DNA from: Oreohelix idahoensis
Lineage: Eukaryota; Mollusca; Gastropoda; Stylommatophora; Oreohelicidae
NCBI GenBank assembly: GCA_024509875.1
Contig: JAMPIV010012273.1
Span: forward strand, 240,655-304,654
Reading direction: 5' to 3'
DNA length: 64,000 nucleotides
Shown here: positions 1 to 8,368 of the stretch, in pieces
Layout: every line of letters starts with the position of its first letter
How positions within the stretch are numbered: position 1 is the stretch's first letter
The notes under the pieces: generated by a model
Seen by the model: the letters and a program-made list of their open reading frames with translations, nothing else
The model's database searches: none
Told to the model about the DNA's origin: nothing
Position numbers and translations under genes: made by a program

Positions 1-599
1 CACATGTACGTACACACAGCCATAGCGAGAATATACAGGAGCAGTGGATATTATAGAACACATCGAGAATAGCATTACAAAATGCAGATAACAAACGCAG
101 TTTACCATCTGTTGCCTTCGCAAGAAGTGTAATAGAAATAGCAGGAGCTCACATGTCACTGCCCATCTATTGCCCTTTTTGTATTAATAAACTTGGAAGT
201 TATGTTTTCAGCCGTAACTATTGGAAATGGAATTGTAGACAAAGGTTTCGTTTCGGTAATACTTGAAAGAGGCTACTTGTCACGTAATTAGCTTTTAATC
301 CCAGCCTGTATTTTCTATAAATATTTTGTTTGTTGGTTTTCTTTTGTTAATGTTAACTTCGTTGGTTCTGCTGTCTCGATCTTGAAATGTATGGGAGGAC
401 GTTATTGATGGATTTAAAAAAAAAATGACAAGTGATCTGTTTATGTTTTAGGCGGTGTCTTATTTCAGCCTTGTTGGATTTGTTGTTAGTGATACTTCCA
501 TCATAGTTCTTTCATCTAGGGCAGAGTTTCAGAACTTTTTTTAAAAATATGTGCCGTGCACCACCCCTTTGATTCAATCATTCAATACCCTTTAACTCC
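1..599. other. No recognised feature
   Basis: AT-rich sequence with no coding frame that I recognise. Around 525-570 there is a short stretch resembling hAT-type terminal sequence, but no partner end is visible, so I do not call it. Confidence 0.5.
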
Positions 600-945
600 C
601 CAAAGAGCATAGGCTTTCAACAAACACATGCCAAGTCGTCCTGTCCTGCCCGCCCCCCCCCCCCTTCTCATGTTCTTTCAATGTTTTCCTCATCATTTTC
701 ACCTCTGTATCCAGTTCTCTTCACCATGTGTATTTTGGTCTACCTCTGCCTCTCTTTCCCTGTGGATTCCAGAACAAGGACTGCCTTGTAAAAGCTATCA
801 ACAGGTTTCCTCAATGTGTGTCCTATTCATCGCCAGTGTCTTCTTCTCAGCTTTTGTTCCACTGGCACTTGTCTGGTTCTTGTCATCAATTCCACATTTG
901 TGACTTTGTCATACCATTTCAGTCCTATTCTACGCAAGCACCCGT

Positions 946-1254
946 TTATAAAAGTCTGTAGCTTTTTGGTTGTTGTTTTTTTGTTGCTCTCCATGTCTCA
1001 GAGCCATACAATAGGACTGACTTGACATTTGAGTTGAAGATTCTTATTTTCGTGTTGGACTTGATTTCTCTAGTTCTTCTTATGTTTCCCAATGCAATGA
1101 AAGCTCCTCTTGCTTTTTGTATTCTTATTTTGATATCACTGTCTGTCCCTCCAACTTTGTCTATATTACTGCCGAGATATGTGTACGATTCTATATCTTT
1201 TAGTGGTGTTTCTTCAAGTTCAACCTTGTTATCATTTCTTGCATTTATTTTCAA
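946..1254 (-). pseudogene. LINE RT C-terminal (thumb) fragment
   Basis: A 102-codon stretch contains ESYTYLGSNIDKVGGTD, a run resembling KARGAFIALGNI, and LLYGSETWR, all conserved C-terminal blocks of this LINE family. It continues the RT fragment immediately upstream on the minus strand after a frame change. The frame then degenerates towards 628. No complete product is possible. Confidence 0.7.
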
Positions 1255-1502
1255 ATTTTTGTCTTTTCCCTGTGTATTTTCAGGCCCACTTGTTGTGTCC
1301 TCTCATCGAGAATTTTCATTTTCTCTTGCATCTGATTATGGTTATGGGACAGAAGCGCCAAGTCATCTGCAAAATCCAGATCATCAAGCTGATTAGTCAG
1401 ATTCCATTGGATTCCATTTATGTTGTGTGATGTCGATGTTTTCATAACCCAAACTATTGCTAGTAAGAAAAGAGATGGAGACAAGAGGCATCCCTGTCTC
1501 AC
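1251..1502 (-). pseudogene. LINE reverse transcriptase fragment with FADD box
   Basis: An 83-codon open stretch carries the RT motif RQGCLLSPSLFLLAI and the active-site box DLDFADDLALLSH at residues 41-53. It would copy LINE RNA at a nicked target. It is only a fragment of an RT that is normally many hundreds of residues long. The frame is lost at its downstream end and resumes in the overlapping open stretch at 946-1254, which holds the TYLGS and YGSETWR blocks. Confidence 0.75.
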
Positions 1503-1667
1503 TCCCGTTCTAATCCTAAACGGTTCTGTAAGTTGTCATTCATGAAGAACTCTGCTTGTCATGTCTTCATAGGTCTTCTTTATTAAGTTAATGATCTTCA
1601 TGGGAACTCCATAATGCCTCATCAATTTCCAAGGTGATTCTCTGTCTACACTGTCAAATGCCTTTTC

Positions 1668-1808
1668 ATAGTCCCCTTTGATTGTCTGATAAATGCTATG
1701 GACGCCTTTGATTGTCTGATGAAAACTATGGACCCCTTTGATTGTCTGACGAATGCTATGCGCCCCTTTGATTGTCTGATGAATGCTATGCGCCCCTTTG
1801 ATTGTCTG
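1668..1808. repeat. 30-bp minisatellite, left part
   Basis: About 4.5 tandem copies of a 30-bp unit containing GATGAATGCTATGCGCCCCT and TTGATTGTCT, with units at 1681, 1711, 1741 and 1771. The array begins at the truncated end of the family alpha LINE. It stops at 1808, exactly where the LTR of Element 1 starts, and resumes beyond that element at 10717. Confidence 0.9.
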
Positions 1809-4170
1809 TGTGGTGAAGTGGGATGTTATAAATATTTATAGGGGACTTAGTGTACTGACTGAGATCAGCTGTGAAGGTATCTATATCTATTAAAAGTAGT
1901 GTATTATTCTGGAATAGTGTGATGCTACGTTATGTGTCTAGGGTATGTGTATGAAGAAGTGTAAGTCACAACAACAGACAGATAAACAATTTAATGTAAT
2001 CCACTACTCTTGACAACACTGTGACACTCACATACATATAACACTCTACAAAGATATCTTAAAAGAGTCACTGATAAACTTTCGAATAACAATATGTATT
2101 CATTACTGGCATGAATGAATATGTGTCCTGATTCAACTACAAGGGAACCAGGAATCACAATCAATTTAAATTACAAGTTATGTACAGAATGTATTTAATA
2201 TGAATATTGTAGTGACATATATTATTACAAATGTTCTATGTGTGTCAGTTGTGTAGTAGTAAAATGAGGTAATACTGGTTTTGTTTTGTTCAAGCTCTGT
2301 TGGTATTTGTCATCATGACTTCAATAGTTTGTCTTTAGGGACTATTATTGGAGATGTTCACAGTTCCTGATTTTAAGACAAGTAAATTCCCCTCTGAATG
2401 GTATTTTTATAAAGTTATTTCAAGATGAGGGGACATAATGTTGAGCTCAGCTGGCCAACTCTGCTTATCTTTAGTGATGGCGGCAGGAAAGGACTCCTCT
2501 GCTCGAATTCTCCTCTGGGCTCAGGAGACACCTCACTGATAGCTAAAAAGACCAAGGAGTATGCTGTCCGACTCTGGATTCAGCAAATCTCTGACCAGAT
2601 GCTGCTCACTACCATCAAGACCACTGTCCCTGAAATCAAGAAGGATGTACCTTCTACTTCATAACTAATTTATATTCTCTTTTACACTGATCACAATACA
2701 GCACAAACATTGCGTTCAGAGCGTTAGGCCAACAGTCAGCTTCATTTGAAATACTTTATTCCAGTATTACCCTTCTTAATGGTTACTACGCCTCTGCACT
2801 TCCAGCATTATTTCTTTCTAGTCCATCATCCAGGTGTCAGTGTACTATTTGGCCATTCCATGCCGTTTTACTTCTCTCCGACACCCTCTGTTCAGGCTGG
2901 AGCATTATAGGCTTTACCTCACGTTTGCCACTGAACTACACATATATATACAGGCATAAATCAACAATTCACATTCAATTTTTCATTAAAAGATACTGAA
3001 TGGTTCAAGCTTACCACAATTTCATGGAAATAAACACAGATACGTTGATTAGCAATGAATTCTGGCACAAACTGGCACAAATTCCGTTCTGCCTATGTTC
3101 CAGGCTTTTATTTTAGCAAAAATGTGAGCTGGCTTCAACGTACTGTCGCTTTATCAAGCTTATTTGAATTAGTGGTCTCGAACTAACGCTCCCAAGTGTG
3201 TATATCAGCGAGACTGGCCAATGAGCCACGTTTCGACAAGTGTTTGAAAAAAATGTTACCTTTTCCCGTCTCCCCTAACAACCAAGATAGTATTTATAGC
3301 CCGACCAATCGTGGTTAGGCTTTCATTTGTTGCGCTCCAATCAATTTGGAGTTTACATGGTAGGCTATTTATGTAACGTAAGGTTTTTTCAAACACGTTC
3401 TAAAAAAAAATTTTATGAGCAGAAATGATTTTATGCTGTCAGGCACCCCCAATATTTTATTTTGGGTATAATTTATTAATTCCTGGACTATTTGCGTAAC
3501 GTTTTACATATTATTTGTCAGCAAACCCTAAGGAACCCAAAAATACTAATTTAAAGGAGCTACGTGGCTGCGTTCAAAATATGCAATTTCTTCTATCTCC
3601 TGTTTAGAAGATGTGCTGTCTGGGTACTGTTATGTGTTCAAACGTAAACCCATATAATGTTGTCTTTTCTAATAAGAGTCTGTTATGATTTATAAACCTA
3701 ACTCTGGGAAAGGGTAGTGTATTTTATCACTGTCCGTCTGAAAAAAAATTAGTGCATGTAGACTTACACGCGTGATGGTAGTAATTGTGTATCGCGCGAA
3801 GCGGGTTTAGTGTTCGGCTTTCTGCCTCTCCCTTCTCTTTTTATCCCTTTAGTCCATCTGTTCGTTCGTTTTGGTAACGCAGTATAATTAATGTTAGGGT
3901 TAATTTAGGTCATTACGCAGTACGTCTCAATGCTTTTCCAAGAATTACAGCACACGTTTCATTGAAGAAGGCGGGTAATAATACAGTAAGCTTTACTATC
4001 AACGTGAAAGCGTTACAATTTGCAGACGAAGCAGAAAACAAGGGGATTTCGAGTACATTCTTTGTGATAGCACTGTCATTTTACCATTGCTCTTTTCTTT
4101 ATTATATGTATTTATTAGGCTTTATATTTAATTGATAATTTATATATGTGGATTAGAATATTTCATGACA
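1809..4170 (-). repeat. Element 1 3' LTR
   Basis: A 2362-bp LTR with TG at 1809-1810 and CA at 4169-4170, directly abutting the polypurine tract. It aligns almost throughout with 8369-10716. Compared with that copy it lacks about 57 bp near 1911. This is unusually long for a Gypsy LTR. Both copies carry an antisense 79-codon open frame (2425-2664 here, 9032-9271 in the other) with no family I recognise. Confidence 0.92.
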
Positions 4171-4181
4171 CTTCCCCTCTT
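4171..4181 (-). promoter_or_regulatory. Element 1 polypurine tract
   Basis: On the minus strand this reads AAGAGGGGAAG immediately before the TGTCATG start of the 3' LTR. Position and composition match a plus-strand primer (PPT) of an LTR retrotransposon. Confidence 0.85.
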
Positions 4182-4265
4182 AAAACAGACATTATATGTC
4201 AGTCCTTTATTCTATATACACATAGAGAAATTTATTATTATTTCTGGGGTTTACGGTGATTCTCA

Positions 4266-6137
4266 TCACACGGATGGCGGCTTAAAAAAATCCGCTCCCA
4301 GATTTGTTTTTCCAGATATATATTCAATGCTAAAATTATATGGAGCCAGAAGCAAAGACCATCGGAGTAACCTAGAGTTCTCATGCTTAGCCTGTGCTAA
4401 AAACGATAAAGGTTTGTGGTCAGTTTGCAACTTAAATGCCTTCCCATATAGATAAATATTGAATTTCTTTATTGCCCATATTACTGCAAGACATTCTTTT
4501 TCGCTAGTTGAGTAGTTGATTTCAGCTTTATTCAACTTTCTGCTAGCATATGCCACTGGGCTTAATTCCCCATCCAATGCATCTGATTTCTGTAGTAAAG
4601 TTGCACCTAGCCCAATATTACTTGCATCCGTCCTTACTATGAATTCTTGACTTAAGTCAGGTAATTTCAAAATGGGTTTACTTGTGAGCTTTTCCTTCAA
4701 TTCTTGGTAAGTCATTTCACATTGTGGTGTCCATGTAATGCGATCTGGAAGTCCTTTACGTGTCAATTCCGTTAAAGGTGCACATATGGAATTAAAGTTT
4801 TTGATATACTTCTGGTAGAAACCACATAATGAGACAAAGGATCTCACGTCCTTCTTGGTTTGTGGTCTCGGGGCTTTCTGTAGTTTCTCTAAATTCTTTG
4901 GGTCAGGGGTCATGTTTCCCTGATAAACTGTGTGTCCCAAAAATTCCAATTCTTTACATCCAACGCAACATTTGGTTGGTCGGGCTGTTAAATTTGCCTC
5001 CCTAAGTCGATCAAACAGCATGTTCAGAGAGTCAATGTGTTCCTCAAATGTTTCTGTTGCTATAAGGATATCATCCATAAAATTTGTTATACAGGGATTA
5101 TTCAGAGGATCCAATAATTTTCTCATCATTCTAGAGAAGACACTAGGCGCATTCTTCAATCCAAATGGCAATCTATTAAACTCATAGTGTCCTTCTGAGG
5201 TACTAAAAGCTAGGTATGGTCTAACCTCAGGCTTTACTGGAATCTGATAGTATCCTTTACTCAGATCCACTTTTGAGAAATATTTAGCTTTATTTAGTCT
5301 GGCAAACAGCTGATTTGTATCCGGCAATGGATCCACCTGTCCTTCTGTAATAGCATTCAGTCTCCTGTAATCTATACAGAGTCTATGTTCTCCAGAGGGC
5401 TTCCTTAAAAGTACAACACCGGAACTATACGAAGACTCACTGTGCGAAATAATTCCTTCCTTCAACAGATAGTCTATCTCTTCCTTCAAAGCTTTTTCCT
5501 TAGCAAACGGAATCGAATATGGTTTCATACAGACAGGTGTGGAGTCTATTAATTTCATATCATATTCCAATAGGTTTGTATGCCCTGGTCGGTCTGTTAA
5601 CACCTCTGCATGATTATTTAGAACCTGTTGCACTCTCTCTTTCTGAGTTTTCGTTAAATGTGTACTGATTTTCACCTGTGCTGCTGTCTCACAGGGGTGT
5701 AATGGATATTCAAATGATGAAAGTGGTTCCTTTTTCATCTCCATGGCGATGGACAAGGTCAACAAGTGTGTCTCTTCCTGATGTTCTCTTTCCAAATATT
5801 TCTTCAGGAGATTCACATGATAGATTTGTTCTTTCCCCTTCTTATCTATCTTATAATTTGTTCTAGACACCTTCTCTAGAACTGTATATGGACCCTGCCA
5901 TCCAATTTGTAACTTATTCTGACTCCCGGGCAAAAGAAGCAGTACCTTCTCTCCCACAGCCAAATTTCTGTCTTTCGCCTTCCTGTTATAATAGGCAGCA
6001 TGTTTCTTCCTGGCTTGTTTCAAATTTTCATTGGCAAGTTTCCAGCCAGTTTTTAAACGAGTGGTCAGCTCATTCACATATTGGTATGAAGATGTAATGT
6101 TTTCCTCTGCCTTTTCATCAGTCCACGTTCTTAACAA
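4266..6137 (-). CDS. pol: Element 1 Pol: integrase GPY/F module + reverse transcriptase + RNase H
   Basis: A 623-codon open frame. Residues about 50-115 form the integrase C-terminal module (YNRKAKDR, then GPY at 82-84). A linker leads to the RT, with LCIDYRRLN near 253, D291 in KVDLSKGYYQIP, and FMDD at 353-356 as the catalytic box. RNase H follows with D504 (RTDAS), E548, D573 (QTDHKPL) and D616 (GADF). The RT copies element RNA into DNA in the particle, and RNase H removes the template. GPY/F upstream of RT is inverted relative to normal Gypsy and matches Gmr1. The frame is open throughout. The first ATG is probably not the natural start, because the integrase sequence upstream is disrupted. 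Confidence 0.9.
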   Translation of the reverse strand: MLRTWTDEKAEENITSSYQYVNELTTRLKTGWKLANENLKQARKKHAAYYNRKAKDRNLAVGEKVLLLLPGSQNKLQIGWQGPYTVLEKVSRTNYKIDKKGKEQIYHVNLLKKYLEREHQEETHLLTLSIAMEMKKEPLSSFEYPLHPCETAAQVKISTHLTKTQKERVQQVLNNHAEVLTDRPGHTNLLEYDMKLIDSTPVCMKPYSIPFAKEKALKEEIDYLLKEGIISHSESSYSSGVVLLRKPSGEHRLCIDYRRLNAITEGQVDPLPDTNQLFARLNKAKYFSKVDLSKGYYQIPVKPEVRPYLAFSTSEGHYEFNRLPFGLKNAPSVFSRMMRKLLDPLNNPCITNFMDDILIATETFEEHIDSLNMLFDRLREANLTARPTKCCVGCKELEFLGHTVYQGNMTPDPKNLEKLQKAPRPQTKKDVRSFVSLCGFYQKYIKNFNSICAPLTELTRKGLPDRITWTPQCEMTYQELKEKLTSKPILKLPDLSQEFIVRTDASNIGLGATLLQKSDALDGELSPVAYASRKLNKAEINYSTSEKECLAVIWAIKKFNIYLYGKAFKLQTDHKPLSFLAQAKHENSRLLRWSLLLAPYNFSIEYISGKTNLGADFFKPPSV

Positions 6138-6140
6138 AGC

Positions 6141-6647
6141 TTACATGTGGACCTTTAATTGTGTGGACCTATTTGTCCATGCACCGGTATGGTCTCTTCC
6201 ACTTGAAGCTTTATAGTGATGATTTTTCCTCCCAGAATTATCATTCACAAAACGACCGCTACCAATTTTTCTTTTGGGGCTGTCTCCCCTCTTAAAATTC
6301 TTGATGAGAGATTTCCTCTCTACATCTTCTTCCTCCAGTTTGTTTAAGTCCGATTGAGGGATTGTCGGCTTATCCTGGGGTAAGACATCCTTTTGCACTC
6401 TCCGCATAGTGGCCATTGTAAAACAGTTAAGTGAAGCTTGTCCGTGAAAAGGGGCTTCCCATTCCATTTGGTCCACTTTATCAAATTTATTTTTCCTTTT
6501 ATTGTCAGGCCTGATTTTGCCCCATGGCGTGTCCAGGTCCTGATCCATGTTCCCACTTGTGGGTGTTCCCTCATGTGCTATACTACACCTTTCTACAAAG
6601 TTCTCAATGTCCCATCTTGCTTTGGGCCAATAATAATTGTGAGCCAC
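6141..6647 (-). pseudogene. Element 1 integrase N-terminal remnant joined to unrecognised basic segment
   Basis: The first residues, HNYYWPKARWDIENFVERC, are the end of the H2C2 zinc-binding domain of a retroviral-type integrase. The second expected Cys of the CxxC pair is replaced: the sequence reads CSIAH. After about 25 residues the similarity stops. The remaining 140 or so residues are hydrophilic and basic (for example KRGDSPKRKIGSG) and show no DDE catalytic core. The following ORF resumes at the integrase C-terminal GPY/F module. The roughly 400 bp that should encode the core have therefore been replaced or diverged beyond recognition. I cannot assign a function to the replacement. Confidence 0.7.
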
Positions 6648-6664
6648 CTTTTGAATGATGGTAC

Positions 6665-6856
6665 CTATTTCTCATGGTCCCCATCTGGTTTCACATGTAG
6701 GCTCCTTATTAATTCTGTCCTGTATCTTTTTGGAAGAACCAGCTGTCCGTGACCATTGGATCTAGCTCCAGTCTTCCTATACATCAACTTGTTTTTCATG
6801 TAAAAATCTCCCTTGCCTGGAGTTGTATGACAAGTTGACACAATTTTCTGAAACAA
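6665..6856 (-). pseudogene. Element 1 integrase N-terminal leader fragment
   Basis: A 63-codon stretch includes YMKNKLMYRKTG and QLVLPKRYRTELIRSLHV, the sequence normally just before the H2C2 zinc finger in Gypsy-type integrase. It follows a frame change at the 3' end of gag near 6855, where the gag-frame sequence reads GDKTLKPCF. It ends before the zinc-finger histidines. No protease-like D[ST]G motif is visible between the gag zinc knuckle and this point. Confidence 0.7.
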
Positions 6857-8178
6857 GGCTTGAGTGTTTTATCCCCAGCCTGTGCCTTCCTCATCTCTTC
6901 TGGAGTGGTATCTAACATAATATCCTCCTCCTGTCTTGAGGTCGACCTGACCTGAAGGGTTGCCATATACACAGGTTTCCTTCTGCAACGGTCAGTGTCA
7001 TGATTGTCCATCTGACAATTCTTACACCACCTTTTTCCTTGGTTGAAAGATTTTCTTTCATTATATTTCCTTTCATCGAATTGTGGGAATTTATTTTTAT
7101 TGTCATACCGTGGCCTATCAAATTGGTGCTTACCTTTATTTTGATCCTTAGGATCAAATTTATTAAAGTTCTGTGGTGCCCTAAAGTTGTCCACCTGTTT
7201 CTTTTTATTACCTGTTACCTCTGCTTGAGCTGCTTGATACCTTTCAGCAACATTTAGCAACTCACCCAGCCTCTCTGCACCTTGTTCCATGAGAAACTTT
7301 CTCAGGTCTGGAGCCATGGACTCTCTTAGTTGCTCTATATGGACCATTTCCTTAAGATCTTGGGTTTTCCCCAGAGAAGTCCATTTCTCCAAGTATGTCT
7401 CTATTCGTGCAGAGAACTGGTGATAGGTTTCACCTGACAGTAGTTTAGCATTCCTAAATTTTTTCCTGTAAAACTCTGCATTCTTTTCATACCTTAACAA
7501 AAGAGCCTGCTTTAGCATGTCATAATTTTCCTGATCACCTCTGCTCATTTTTGCAAAAACTTCATAAGCTGCCCCACGAAGTCCCTGAGATAACTTTAAG
7601 CTCCACCTTTCTCTCTCTAACCCATACGTGGTAGCTAATAGTTCGTACCTATTTATATAGCTCTCAATATCATCGTCTTTCTCAACAAAATGATCTAAAT
7701 GAAAATTCATAGCTGAGATTGAGGCTCCTTGAGTAACCGTAGCATCAGAGGCAAAGGGACTGGCACCATTTTCAGGAGCATGGCCTTGAAACTCAAACTC
7801 CCTTAGTCGTAACTCATGTTCCCTTTGTAATCTCTTCTCCTCCTTTTCTGCTTCCCTCTCTGCAGCTAATCTCTTCTCTTCTCTTTCTGCAGCTAATTTC
7901 TTCTCTTCCCTTTCTGCAGCCAATCGTTTGTCTTCTCTTTCTGCCTCCAATTTCTTAGCCTCAGCCTCAATCTGCAACCTCTTAGTCTCAGCCTCAGCTT
8001 GCAACCTCTTAGTCTCAGCCTCTAACTTTCTTTCGGCCTCTTTTTCTAATCTTCTTTCTTCGCGTTCAATAAATTTGTCACATTCCGTTGTGACATAGGC
8101 AACCATAACTTGCCCATCTAATCCTAACTCTTTTGCAGTCTGAACCGCAGCAGATCGAAATTTGGCCAGGTCCGCCAT
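6796..8178 (-). CDS. gag: Element 1 Gag
   Basis: A 460-codon frame starting MADLAKFRSAAVQTAKELGL just downstream of the primer-binding site. Residues about 35-120 are a long charged coiled coil built of repeated E-A-E-R-E-E-K-R-L units. Residues about 195-330 form a helical capsid region with YDMLKQALLLRYEKNAEFYRKKF and FSARIETYLEKW, resembling the SCAN domain, which is thought to derive from a Gmr1-type capsid. A CCHC zinc knuckle, CKNCQMDNHDTDRC, follows near residue 385 and would bind RNA. The last 50 residues run into the integrase leader region in the wrong frame. Gag would assemble the particle. The reading frame is intact. Confidence 0.88.
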   Translation of the reverse strand: MADLAKFRSAAVQTAKELGLDGQVMVAYVTTECDKFIEREERRLEKEAERKLEAETKRLQAEAETKRLQIEAEAKKLEAEREDKRLAAEREEKKLAAEREEKRLAAEREAEKEEKRLQREHELRLREFEFQGHAPENGASPFASDATVTQGASISAMNFHLDHFVEKDDDIESYINRYELLATTYGLERERWSLKLSQGLRGAAYEVFAKMSRGDQENYDMLKQALLLRYEKNAEFYRKKFRNAKLLSGETYHQFSARIETYLEKWTSLGKTQDLKEMVHIEQLRESMAPDLRKFLMEQGAERLGELLNVAERYQAAQAEVTGNKKKQVDNFRAPQNFNKFDPKDQNKGKHQFDRPRYDNKNKFPQFDERKYNERKSFNQGKRWCKNCQMDNHDTDRCRRKPVYMATLQVRSTSRQEEDIMLDTTPEEMRKAQAGDKTLKPCFRKLCQLVIQLQAREIFT

Positions 8179-8345
8179 TGTCTATTATGTAAATTTATAC
8201 AATGTCTAACCAACAATTCAATCTCTAATGGACAACACAGGCACCGTGAGCTCAACCTTATTTAATTCCACCCAAGGATACCTTTTAATTCTTATATTCC
8301 CTGAAGTGAATTACCCCCAATATTTTTAATAGTTAAAGATTCAAA
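8179..8345 (-). other. Element 1 untranslated leader
   Basis: A short 167-bp leader between the primer-binding site and the gag start. No ORF or structure stands out. Confidence 0.6.
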
Positions 8346-8363
8346 ATCCCGGACGAGCCCCCA
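8346..8363 (-). promoter_or_regulatory. Element 1 primer-binding site (tRNA-Pro type)
   Basis: The minus strand reads TGGGGGCTCGTCCGGGAT, an 18-nt match to the canonical proline-tRNA primer-binding site also used by murine leukaemia virus. It lies 5 nt downstream of the 5' LTR end (8369), the correct place for priming minus-strand DNA synthesis. Confidence 0.93.
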
Positions 8364-8368
8364 ATATA

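Larger units (their letters stand above)
600..1672 (-). mobile_element. RTE-like LINE fragment, family alpha (5'-truncated, decayed)
   Basis: Read on the minus strand, this stretch encodes the second half of a non-LTR retrotransposon reverse transcriptase followed by its C-terminal region. From 1672 downwards the translation shows the finger/palm block with EKAFDSVDRE. This is followed by RQGCLLSPSLF, the catalytic FADD near 1362-1373, then YTYLGS and LLYGSETWR. These blocks are typical of RTE-like LINE reverse transcriptases, though the exact clade is my inference. The frame is broken near 1250 and again after 946. The 5' part, including any endonuclease, is absent, and upstream sequence passes directly into a 30-bp minisatellite. 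A second copy of the same family lies at 57575-59050 on the plus strand. Confidence 0.8.

Noticed and set aside
2425..2664. 79-codon frame as a host gene, duplicated at 9032-9271
   Set aside because: Both copies lie within the LTRs of Element 1. They are kept only as a low-priority observation.
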